IMG/VR virus record: IMGVR_UViG_3300044814_000116
Coordinates: 1-38,920 of that record
Source of the DNA: a virus
Strand: one strand, 5' to 3'
Length of the DNA: 38,920 nucleotides
Under the pieces are notes generated by a model. That model was not told the DNA's origin and did no database searches. It saw only the letters and a program-made list of their open reading frames with translations. Made by a program: the position numbers and the translations under genes. Positions 12,660 through 20,602 of this stretch are shown in pieces; position 1 is the stretch's first letter, and every line of letters begins with the position of its first letter.

Positions 12660-15556
12660 GCCAGCGTTCCAAGCCTGGGTCCTGTACAAATTGCGCATGC
12701 TACGACCATGGCTCGGACTTCTCTGTCGTGTCCGGCACAGGTGCGAACGGGATAATGCTGGTCGGCGAAGCCTCCGGCGAACACGAGCAACGCGAGCAGC
12801 GTCCGTTTGTGGAGTTCGCTCCGGCTGGTGGGGTGCTGGAACGCAGCTTGCGTCGCATGGGCCTGGACAGGCAGGCATTCTCAATCACCAATATCGTGCG
12901 CTGCCGACCGCGTCACAACTGGCTGGAAAAATCCCCTTGGGAATACTCCGCTATCAACCACTGCCGCCCTAATCTCACCTCCGCGATTGCCGAGCGCCAG
13001 CCGCGCTGCATCGTAGCCTTAGGCGGCGTAGCCCTGCGCGAGCTAACCGGCATGGCCGGGGAAGCTCAGGGGATCACGCATCTCGCGGGATACGTTCTTC
13101 CGCAGGATACTCGTTACGGAGGCTCTCCTGTTCCTGTAATCGGCGACTTCCATCCCGCTTATCTCCGTCGCGGCAAAGCTTCGCATCAAGGAGTGTTCGC
13201 ACGCATCCTGCAGCGCGCGCTCAACATCGCCAAGGGGGCGGATAAAAACTGGCTCTGGGACATCGACCCGGAAGATCGGACGACTCATGGCGGAATCAAC
13301 TACCTCACCCACCCCAGCCTTGACGAGGTACGAAGCTACTATCACCGAGTTAGAGATGGTGCGGGAGCAGTGGTTAGCTACGACCTCGAAACTTTTGAGT
13401 CAGCTTCCCTCGATGAGGACGCGCGAGAAGGCTTTGTTGACACGAATATCCGACTTATCCAATTCTCTGCGGAACCTGGAAGCGGAATTGCTGTCCCTTG
13501 GGAGGGAGCGTATCGGGAAGTAGCTCGCGACATTCTCCATCTCCCAAACGTGAAGTGCGGGCACAACGTATGGATCTTCGACAACAAGGTCCTCCGCGCG
13601 GCTGGCGAGCGCGAGGGATTAGACCTCACTCCCAGGGGAACCGTCCATGACACGCTTCAAATGTTTCATCATTGGCAGCCGGATCTCCCGGCTCACCTGC
13701 AGTTCGCTGCTGGTTTCGTACAGTTTCCTTTTCCCTGGAAGCATCTCGCTGGTACTGATATCGAGTTCTATGGCTGCTGCGATGTCGATTCTACTTTTCG
13801 CCTTTATGGAATGCTCGAGAAGACGCTCAAGCGTGATCTCCTTTGGGGGGACTCGCAAATCGGCTACGTCGGCCAGGTACTAGAAGTTCGTCCGGTACTG
13901 GCGGCAATGGAAGACCGCGGCGTGCTGATCGACGACGCCGCGCGGCTGGCTCTTGGAGCGGAATTCGACCGCGCGCAATCCACGCTAGGCCGCGAGCTAT
14001 CTGCCCTGGCTCCGGATTCTTGTTGCAGAGTGCATCCAAAGGAAGGCTACAAGGGAGAGCCTCCGGAGGTAAAAAAGTGGGCGGACAACGAAGAATCTCT
14101 CCTGCTCCGCACTTTTACAGAGTCTGGAAAGGACCCTGAGAATTACCGCTACGAACGCCGGATGTTCGAGATCCCTGACGATGAGACGCTCGCGCTTACT
14201 CCTATCATGCGCTGGTGCCGCGTTTACGATTTCAATCCCAACTCCCGCCCGCAGGTTCTCGACTACATGCGTGCCAAAGGACATCCGATTCCCAAGTCTA
14301 AGGAGGAGGACAACGAAGGGAACCAGAAGGACACCACTGGCGAGAAGGAATTGCGGCGCCTCGCCAACAAAACTGGCGATACGTTCTATCTTAAAGTAGT
14401 GGAGTTTCGCGGCTACACCAAACTCAAAGGAACTTATATCGAAGGGTTTAAACCAGGACCGGACGGTCGCGTGCATCCAACGTTTACCTTTGCATCCTCC
14501 ATGGGACAGTTGACTGCGCGGAATCCCAACAGTCAAAATTTTGTCAAGCTGAAGCCTACTCCGCAGCTTGCGAAAGCCATGCGCAGGATGGTCGCCGCGG
14601 AACCAGGGAATATTATTACGGAGTGGGATTACAAATCTTTCCACGTACTCACGTTAGGATTCCTGGCCGAAGATCCTGTGTGGATGCGTCTGGCGCGGCT
14701 AGACATGCATTCCTTTTTCGCCGGCCACGTTCTTGGCCTCTGGGATGGTCCTTCCATTTTAAAGGAGACGGACGCTGAGCTGATGGCTCGCTTCAAATGG
14801 CTGAAGTCTAATCCCGAATGGAAGAATAAACGCGACGGACAGTTCAAGCGTTGTACGTTAGGAATCGGCAACGGTTTGCGCGCCAAGGGATTATTCGAAC
14901 GCTACATGGAGGACTTTCCTCCGCAGGATTGTAAAGAGTGCGCCGGCACTGGAAAAGTGCCCGGCGTGCGGGGCCTGAAGAATTGCTCAAATTGCAAAGG
15001 TGAGAAGCACGTTTCCGGCCTGCGTATCGTCCAGGAGATCATGTCCGCGCTCGAGAAGCTGGCTCCTCGTATCTTTGCTTACCAGCGCGCCGAGCGCCGC
15101 GCCGCGCATGAAGCTGGCGACCGCGGGTACTATTCGAAGCATTACGGATTCGCGCGGCGATTTTATGAAGTCTACAACTTCAGCAAGCAATGGCAGCGCA
15201 GGCCGGAGGATGAGCCTCCTCCGGGGGACCAGTCGGAGGAAGCGGTCAGCTTCCGGCACACCAATATCGCGCACTGCGAGGTCCGAGCGAGGATGAAGGA
15301 GTTGGCCAGGCTAGGGCTGGATGCACGTTACGGGATGTTTAACCAGATTCACGATTCTCTCCAATTTCATTTTCCTGAAGAGTTGCTGGAGCAGCACATC
15401 GCGGATGTCTATCCGGTGCTCGCGGCTCCTAGCAGAGTACTGATCCATCCCACGCTCGCGCCACATGGACTGGTGATTGGCGTGGAGGGGAGCTGGGGGA
15501 AGAGCTGGGACGACATGCGGGAAATGGAAGTAGGAGCGCTGGCGGCGGGCGTATGA
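12656..15556 (+). CDS. Uracil-DNA glycosylase / 3'-5' exonuclease / family A DNA polymerase fusion
   Basis: A 966-residue replicative polymerase with GTG start (GTGA overlap). Residues ~1-190 form a family-4-type uracil-DNA glycosylase domain: Cys10/Cys13, Cys83 and Cys103 match the Fe-S ligands, VGEASGEHE (36-44) the first active-site motif and HP (166-167) the second. Residues ~238-400 form a DnaQ-like proofreading exonuclease: YDLET (Asp243, Glu245), GHNVWIFD (Asp309) and Y-x3-D (372-376). Residues ~410-960 are the polymerase: motif A WDYKSFH (Asp658), an O-helix at KRCTLGIGNG (731-740) with Leu where E. coli Pol I has Phe762, and motif C HDS (Asp900). A Cys4 motif (CKEC 759-762, CSNC 777-780, with CxxCxGxG) is inserted after the O-helix. 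An N-terminal glycosylase relative is known in phage SPO1 polymerase. Confidence 0.93.
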   Translation: MSQRSKPGSCTNCACYDHGSDFSVVSGTGANGIMLVGEASGEHEQREQRPFVEFAPAGGVLERSLRRMGLDRQAFSITNIVRCRPRHNWLEKSPWEYSAINHCRPNLTSAIAERQPRCIVALGGVALRELTGMAGEAQGITHLAGYVLPQDTRYGGSPVPVIGDFHPAYLRRGKASHQGVFARILQRALNIAKGADKNWLWDIDPEDRTTHGGINYLTHPSLDEVRSYYHRVRDGAGAVVSYDLETFESASLDEDAREGFVDTNIRLIQFSAEPGSGIAVPWEGAYREVARDILHLPNVKCGHNVWIFDNKVLRAAGEREGLDLTPRGTVHDTLQMFHHWQPDLPAHLQFAAGFVQFPFPWKHLAGTDIEFYGCCDVDSTFRLYGMLEKTLKRDLLWGDSQIGYVGQVLEVRPVLAAMEDRGVLIDDAARLALGAEFDRAQSTLGRELSALAPDSCCRVHPKEGYKGEPPEVKKWADNEESLLLRTFTESGKDPENYRYERRMFEIPDDETLALTPIMRWCRVYDFNPNSRPQVLDYMRAKGHPIPKSKEEDNEGNQKDTTGEKELRRLANKTGDTFYLKVVEFRGYTKLKGTYIEGFKPGPDGRVHPTFTFASSMGQLTARNPNSQNFVKLKPTPQLAKAMRRMVAAEPGNIITEWDYKSFHVLTLGFLAEDPVWMRLARLDMHSFFAGHVLGLWDGPSILKETDAELMARFKWLKSNPEWKNKRDGQFKRCTLGIGNGLRAKGLFERYMEDFPPQDCKECAGTGKVPGVRGLKNCSNCKGEKHVSGLRIVQEIMSALEKLAPRIFAYQRAERRAAHEAGDRGYYSKHYGFARRFYEVYNFSKQWQRRPEDEPPPGDQSEEAVSFRHTNIAHCEVRARMKELARLGLDARYGMFNQIHDSLQFHFPEELLEQHIADVYPVLAAPSRVLIHPTLAPHGLVIGVEGSWGKSWDDMREMEVGALAAGV

Positions 15557-15801
15557 AAATCAAAAAGTATCGTCCAGAAATCCTAGCGCTCATGGAAAAG
15601 GTGCGCGGGCAGCTTCTGGAGTTGCAAAAGCCCGTCCGGAGAACGGTGGTTATAAAACGCTTCAAGACCGCCAAACGCAATCGTCGCTTGCAGGTGCTCC
15701 CGACGGTCGAAGATTACCGGCGCATGGATCCCTGCTGGATGAGCACGATGAGCGGGGCGTTTGCTGGTCGTGTCATCAAACGCGGGAAGGTTGGGCTATG
15801 A
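15553..15801 (+). CDS. Small basic protein
   Basis: An 82-residue protein, MKIKKYRPEILALMEKVRGQ, ATGA-coupled to the polymerase. Strongly basic in its first two thirds (RRTVVIKRFKTAKRNRR), suggesting nucleic-acid contact. Function unknown. Confidence 0.65.
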   Translation: MKIKKYRPEILALMEKVRGQLLELQKPVRRTVVIKRFKTAKRNRRLQVLPTVEDYRRMDPCWMSTMSGAFAGRVIKRGKVGL

Positions 15802-15977
15802 AAGAGAAAGCTTATTTAGGGGATGGCGTCTACATCCACGCAGAATACGGCGGAGTGATGCTCACGACTGAGGATGGCATACAGGTGACGAACAGCATCT
15901 TCCTCGAGCCGGAAGTGTATGCCGCGTTGCTCGAATACGTTCGGAGCCGGTCATCGGCGAAGGGAGCAAAGCCGTGA
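15798..15977 (+). CDS. Hypothetical protein
   Basis: A 59-residue product starting MKEKAYLGDGVYIHAEYGGV. The ATG at 15798 overlaps the preceding TGA (ATGA). Beta-rich N-terminus (YIHAEYGGVMLTTEDG) then a helix (EPEVYAALLEYVRSR). This pattern of a short beta domain with GDGVY/EDG and a helix is common among small phage hypothetical proteins. Confidence 0.7.
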   Translation: MKEKAYLGDGVYIHAEYGGVMLTTEDGIQVTNSIFLEPEVYAALLEYVRSRSSAKGAKP

Positions 15978-15980
15978 GTT

Positions 15981-16166
15981 ATGCGACCGGGTGAGACTGT
16001 AATTGTTAGGGATAATAAGGGCTTACAACTGACAAGGATAGTTGTCCAAATAATTGAAACTACGGTTGTTGTATGCAAAGAAGAGGAGTGGATAAGAGCT
16101 AAGAAGGAGGGCCGAGACCCGATATGCGTCGGATTCCCGCTATCAGCCGTAATTCGGGTAAAGTGA
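15981..16166 (+). CDS. Hypothetical small beta protein
   Basis: A 61-residue protein starting MRPGETVIVRDNKGLQLTRI, probably all-beta with an EEEWIRAKKEGRDP helix. Less GC-rich code than its neighbours. Start chosen at the first ATG after the preceding stop. Function unknown. Confidence 0.6.
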   Translation: MRPGETVIVRDNKGLQLTRIVVQIIETTVVVCKEEEWIRAKKEGRDPICVGFPLSAVIRVK

Positions 16167-16178
16167 GCGAGGCCGCTA

Positions 16179-16324
16179 ATGGCAAACAAAAAGACTAAGC
16201 CAAGCCAGAAGGAGGCACTAGCCCGCTGGATGGTCGAGAACAGTTTCTTTACTGGCCACGGCGACACGTTCGAGGATTTGCTGGCAGAACTGACCTGGCA
16301 GATAGCGGAGTTGCGGAGGAAACT

Positions 16325-16334
<10 letters not shown>
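16179..16334 (+). CDS. Hypothetical small helical protein
   Basis: A 51-residue product starting MANKKTKPSQKEALARWMVE, ending in an amphipathic helix (FEDLLAELTWQIAELRRKLW). It overlaps the next gene by 10 bp. No family recognised. Confidence 0.6.
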
Positions 16335-17017
<683 letters not shown>

Positions 17018-17073
17018 GTGCCCTGCCGGATGGATTCAAAGATGCGTGAGAAGCCAGAGGGCAATACCGGCAA

Positions 17074-17304
17074 ATGAAACGTGGCCTCCGTGCGCCTTTC
17101 TCGACGCTGGAGCAGCGAGTAGAATGGCTGCTCGCGCACCAAGAATTTCTCGTTGTGAGAATCAATATTAAAAAGATCGTCCAAGCCATGAAGCGCGACG
17201 GATTGTTCTCGCATCAGACTTGGTGGTTCGACGTGAATCTTGACGCCGCTGTTGCCGAAGCCCGGCGGCGCATGGAACGCATGGAATTTAAAGGCATCCC
17301 CTGA
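17074..17304 (+). CDS. Hypothetical protein, possibly truncated at the 5' end
   Basis: A 76-residue product from ATG 17074 (MKRGLRAPFSTLEQRVEWLL), helical and basic, with HQTWWFDVNLDAAVAEARRR near the C-terminus. The same frame extends upstream to a GTG at 17014 that forms a GTGA overlap with the previous stop (MSALPDGFKDA), interrupted only by a TGA at 17047-17049 followed by EARGQYRQ. A nonsense change (for example from TGG) would explain this. The stop overlaps the next gene's ATG. Confidence 0.6.
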   Translation: MKRGLRAPFSTLEQRVEWLLAHQEFLVVRINIKKIVQAMKRDGLFSHQTWWFDVNLDAAVAEARRRMERMEFKGIP

Positions 17305-17489
17305 TGGCCGCCGAGCGCCAGGGCATCATTTGCTCGCATTGCGCGGCTATCTGCTTCGTTGATAACCCTCCTTGGCCGTATTGTCAGGACTGTGGACATC
17401 GCGCAGACCGTCCGCGCTACCTTTGCGACTGTTCCCGCTGCAAAAACCAGCGCGCCAATCTGGCGCGCGAAGGGAAGCCTCGCGAATGA
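17304..17489 (+). CDS. Zinc-ribbon protein
   Basis: A 61-residue protein with CSHCAAIC, CQDC and a CDCSRC cluster: four to eight Cys in ribbon-like pairs (IICSHCAAICFVDNPPWPYC). The ATG follows TGA with a one-base overlap and the gene ends in an ATGA overlap with the next. Unknown role. Confidence 0.65.
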   Translation: MAAERQGIICSHCAAICFVDNPPWPYCQDCGHRADRPRYLCDCSRCKNQRANLAREGKPRE

Positions 17490-18145
17490 CGGCGCTGCGC
17501 ACCGCAGCCATCCTCCTCGTGGCCGGCATGGCTTCCTGGGTGCTCTACGATCTCCACGTGCTGATCGCGTCAGAGCAAACCACGCTCGCGACCACGCTGC
17601 GTGATCTCCATGTTACGATTCTAGAAGCGGGATTGACTCTCAAAAACCTCCGCGAGGCCAGCGAAACATGGAAGAAAGCAAGTCAGGAGCAAGCCGCCAA
17701 TTCTACGAAGGCTACTGCGTCTGTGAATGCGGCTGCGGAGCGACTTTCTTTATTCGTCTCGAATACGGATCGGTCCGTCAATGTGTCCCTACTGCCAGCC
17801 ATGACGGAAGCTATCAACCGCCAAAATGCCGCATTGCTCCTCAGTCAGGGCGCCTTACAGGAGAATCTGAAGGAGATGCTCCTGGCGACGCGCGCCCTCC
17901 AAAAGACCCTGGCTGACGCGGACGCGGCGATTTCCTCCCCGGACATTCAGCGCTCGCTCGACAATCTCGCCGCTGCGACCAGCCAGGCGACCGTCGCCAT
18001 GACCAACGTCGCTGGCATCACTAAGGATGGAAAAGATATCGCCGACCAGTTTAGAAGTACGTATCTACATCCTTCCAAATTCGCTTGGCAACTCATAAAG
18101 GAGTTAGTAGGATTGGGAGGCAGCGCAGCCCAGATTATCAAGTGA
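17486..18145 (+). CDS. Membrane-anchored coiled-coil protein
   Basis: A 219-residue product. Residues ~3-27 (ALRTAAILLVAGMASWVLYD) form one transmembrane segment, followed by long Ala/Thr/Leu-rich helical stretches with few prolines (residues ~35-190), likely a coiled coil, and a second moderately hydrophobic patch near the C-terminus (FAWQLIKELVGLGGSAA). Start at 17486 by ATGA overlap. The domain order resembles methyl-accepting-like or envelope-spanning phage proteins; location just upstream of the lysis genes makes a spanin-like or envelope role possible, but no Rz-type features are diagnostic. Confidence 0.6.
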   Translation: MTALRTAAILLVAGMASWVLYDLHVLIASEQTTLATTLRDLHVTILEAGLTLKNLREASETWKKASQEQAANSTKATASVNAAAERLSLFVSNTDRSVNVSLLPAMTEAINRQNAALLLSQGALQENLKEMLLATRALQKTLADADAAISSPDIQRSLDNLAAATSQATVAMTNVAGITKDGKDIADQFRSTYLHPSKFAWQLIKELVGLGGSAAQIIK

Positions 18146-18163
18146 CAAGTGACCGGAGGCATC

Positions 18164-18595
18164 ATGGCGACGACTTCTCCTGTATCCGCTCTCCATCAAA
18201 GCTGGCTCAGCCACATTGGAGCGGTCATGGGACGCATCCTGGGCCTCGCGCAGAAGGCGGAGCCATCCGCGGTGGCGATCGCGGAGGCTCTCCTCCCGCA
18301 ATTCTCTCCTGAGATTGCTGTGGCCAACGACATATTCAACCGTGTGGTAAAGTTCGCGCTGGTTGCAGAGACTTCCGCTGCCGCCGCGGGAGCCGCTACC
18401 GGCACCGGGCCGCAGAAGCTAGAACAGGTCCTCGGCCAGGTCGGACCGATGATCGATTCCTGGGTGGCCAATAACCTTCCTGGTCACAAGCAGGCTTCCC
18501 TGGCCAGGAAGAGCGCGGTAGTGAGAGCCATCGTGGACCTGGTGAACGAGCCGGATCCCTCTCCGGTGATACCAGCAACGCTAACTTCATCCTGA
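18164..18595 (+). CDS. Hypothetical helical protein
   Basis: A 143-residue protein starting MATTSPVSALHQSWLSHIGA, with GGAGG just upstream (18155-18159). Mostly Ala-rich helices (KAEPSAVAIAEALLPQFSPE, VAETSAAAAGAATG). No signal peptide. It lies in the cluster before the holin-like gene; related short Ala-rich phage proteins are of unknown role. Confidence 0.6.
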   Translation: MATTSPVSALHQSWLSHIGAVMGRILGLAQKAEPSAVAIAEALLPQFSPEIAVANDIFNRVVKFALVAETSAAAAGAATGTGPQKLEQVLGQVGPMIDSWVANNLPGHKQASLARKSAVVRAIVDLVNEPDPSPVIPATLTSS

Positions 18596-18640
18596 GAATC
18601 GAGCGCCCTGCCCGCCATTCAGGAGGGGTAAACAATCCAT

Positions 18641-18925
18641 ATGAATGTCCCGGCAGCGGAACAATTATTAGGAAATCCCCACGAATCCATTCCCGCTGCT
18701 GCGTACAAGACACTTATCGACCGTTTGGAAATCGAAGGCAGCAAGGTCCGTCTCCCGGACTACGGCAGTTTCAAGGAATATCTCGCTCCCATTATCGAGT
18801 ACGAACTAGCAAGCGCGCTTCTAAAAGAGCACAACAACTCACAAGCCGACCTGGCCTGGCGCATGATGCGGCATCACGAGCTACAGCGCCGCAAGATGAA
18901 CGCGGAAGCGCAACTCAAACGATGA
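18641..18925 (+). CDS. Hypothetical protein
   Basis: A 94-residue protein, MNVPAAEQLLGNPHESIPAA..., with a strong site (CAGGAGGGG) upstream. Helical; C-terminus basic (RRKMNAEAQLKR). ATGA overlap with the holin-like gene. No family recognised. Confidence 0.65.
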   Translation: MNVPAAEQLLGNPHESIPAAAYKTLIDRLEIEGSKVRLPDYGSFKEYLAPIIEYELASALLKEHNNSQADLAWRMMRHHELQRRKMNAEAQLKR

Positions 18926-19191
18926 CCGCACTGGATCTGCCTCCGAACGTAATTTGGGCGATCCTGGTCGCTGTCTTCAGCGCCGGCGGACTCAACTTCC
19001 TCATCCGCCAGGCGCGCAAGGACGCTACCGGGGTCAGGCAAAGGCTCGACGCCAGCACGGATCGCATGAACGAACGCGTAGACCGCACGAATGCGCGGAT
19101 ACGCAGGCTGGAAGTCATTCAGTTACTCGCGGCCAAGACGGACGAGGAGCGTTTGAACGCGGCCAGGATTATCCTGGGGAACTGGGACTGA
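18922..19191 (+). CDS. Holin-like membrane protein
   Basis: An 89-residue product with one transmembrane segment (about residues 9-27, NVIWAILVAVFSAGGLNFLI) followed by a charged helical coiled-coil-like tail (RMNERVDRTNARIRRLEVIQ). One N-terminal helix plus a charged coil, directly upstream of and abutting the endolysin gene, is typical of small phage holin or lysis-accessory proteins. A single helix is compatible with a class III holin, but function is inferred from position. Confidence 0.55.
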   Translation: MTALDLPPNVIWAILVAVFSAGGLNFLIRQARKDATGVRQRLDASTDRMNERVDRTNARIRRLEVIQLLAAKTDEERLNAARIILGNWD

Positions 19192-19656
19192 ATGCTCGAC
19201 AATCATTCCATGGCGCGGCTCGCGGAAGTTCATCCGGAACTGAGCAGGCGCGTTCAGATGCTTGCGAATATGTTATCTTTTGTTATAATGGTAACTCAAG
19301 GATTACGTAGCTACCCTCAACAAGACGCGCTTTGGCAGCAAGGGAGGACCACGCCGGGGAAGATTGTCACAAAAGCTACGGCGGGACACTCTATGCACAA
19401 CTTTGGTTTAGCCGTTGATGTCGCTCCGATGGGCGAAGATGGCAAGCCGGACTGGAACGGCAAGGACGAAAAATGGCAGGAGATTCTCGACAAGGCGCCG
19501 TCTTGTGGTCTCGCGGAGGGCGCTACGTGGCGGACGTTTCCGGACGAGCCCCATTTATATCTGGCGGGGTGTCCCGCGGACCCTGACGATCGCGTGCGGG
19601 AGTTGTTCGAATCTGGTGGGCTCCCAGCGGTATGGGCCGCGCTAGTTCAAACTTAG
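19192..19656 (+). CDS. Endolysin: M15-family L,D-type peptidase
   Basis: A 154-residue zinc peptidase of the VanY/endolysin M15 family, which cuts peptide cross-links of the host cell wall. The zinc-binding SMHNFGLAVDVAP (S-x-H-x2-G-x-A-x-D) and the second motif DEPHLYL, supplying a His ligand, are clear. RSYPQQDALWQQGR and the GRTTPGKIVTKA segment match the family entrance to the active site. No signal peptide, so it depends on a holin. It starts right after the upstream stop (TGAATG). Its last 134 bases overlap the convergent nuclease gene. Confidence 0.88.
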   Translation: MLDNHSMARLAEVHPELSRRVQMLANMLSFVIMVTQGLRSYPQQDALWQQGRTTPGKIVTKATAGHSMHNFGLAVDVAPMGEDGKPDWNGKDEKWQEILDKAPSCGLAEGATWRTFPDEPHLYLAGCPADPDDRVRELFESGGLPAVWAALVQT

Positions 19657-20602
19657 CTTCTCTTCGCTGGTAGATTCCTAATTCACCAATGTTCACCACA
19701 TCGGTGTAGCACACCTGCTGAAAAGGGCAAGGCACGTAAACGTCGCAAGCGTTCCTGGACATCGGCAACTCGCTCCAGGGCTCCTTTACTCTCTCCATGG
19801 CCTGAGCTTCCATGACGATCTCCCGTTTTATCGCCGCGCACTGTTTCTCAGAAGGAACCTTCACGCGAATGTCGTGCAAAAGCTCCTGCGCCGCACCTTC
19901 TTTCCAGAGTTGCTCCGCCCAGGCGTCCGGATCCATCTTACTGTCTGCGAGATAAAGATGCCGCCAGCCTTTGAACGCTTTGGGATCCTTCCCTTTGAAA
20001 TGCATCCCTAAGTTAGCCATTGTAGGATGTTTGTAGGCGCGTGCCCAGGCGACGCTTCTACGGCCATTTCTATTCTGGCCGATCTCTATGACATGAATCG
20101 TCATAGGGAGCCCGGTAGCCGCCATTTCGCCGATCGTTCGCCAGGAATGCAGCTCGCGCACCAGGTCCGCCTCCCCCCAGTGGTCCACGGTGATCCAGCG
20201 ATGCAGCGTGCTGTGGTCGTCTACGTGGGCCAGGGACTCCCAGGTGACTTCATGCTCGAGAACCACGGGCGGAGGATCCTTCAGGAGAGACGGAAGACCC
20301 GCCCGTGGCAGTATCCGCAGAGTTGTGTCGAGCATAGCACACCAGTCGCGGGCGGCCAGGAAGGGATCCGTCGAGATATCCAGCCCGGGATTGGCGGCAG
20401 ACTGCAGGAACCTGGTTCTCGCGGAGCTGGCGGCGTCTGCCGGGGTAACGTGATCCTGGACGATGGATAGGACTCCCTGGCGCAAACAGGCGTTGTAGAG
20501 GCGGCGGGGAGGCCATCTCATAGCGCGCCACGCTAGTCCTAGTACGAACTTCCGTTTACAAGCCTGCCAGTCGGAGATGCTTAGCGAGTCTATCGTAATC
20601 AT
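19523..20602 (-). CDS. Second PD-(D/E)XK nuclease, RecB/Cas4-like, with probable Fe-S cluster
   Basis: A 359-residue protein starting MITIDSLSISDWQACKRKFV, matching the superfamily start S-x-S-x4-C-x-R/K. The core contains HWGEADLVRE and later VIEIGQNRNG; GEADLV is the likely PD-like strand and E in VIEIG the likely second acidic residue. The C-terminus has ACDVYVPCPFQQVC (C-x5-C-x5-C), the same spacing as the nuclease at 5446. Together with the N-terminal Cys this suggests a 4Fe-4S cluster as in AddB/Cas4. It is the last gene of the leftward operon; its final ~45 codons are antisense to the endolysin. Confidence 0.65.
   Translation of the reverse strand: MITIDSLSISDWQACKRKFVLGLAWRAMRWPPRRLYNACLRQGVLSIVQDHVTPADAASSARTRFLQSAANPGLDISTDPFLAARDWCAMLDTTLRILPRAGLPSLLKDPPPVVLEHEVTWESLAHVDDHSTLHRWITVDHWGEADLVRELHSWRTIGEMAATGLPMTIHVIEIGQNRNGRRSVAWARAYKHPTMANLGMHFKGKDPKAFKGWRHLYLADSKMDPDAWAEQLWKEGAAQELLHDIRVKVPSEKQCAAIKREIVMEAQAMERVKEPWSELPMSRNACDVYVPCPFQQVCYTDVVNIGELGIYQRREAKFELARPIPLGAHQIRTTPARDRQGPRDTPPDINGARPETSAT

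Noticed and set aside
19262-19289. TTGCGA-16-TATAAT with extended -10 inside the endolysin
   Set aside because: Good -10 but weak -35 and located 70 bp into a coding region with no gene start after it; probably chance.
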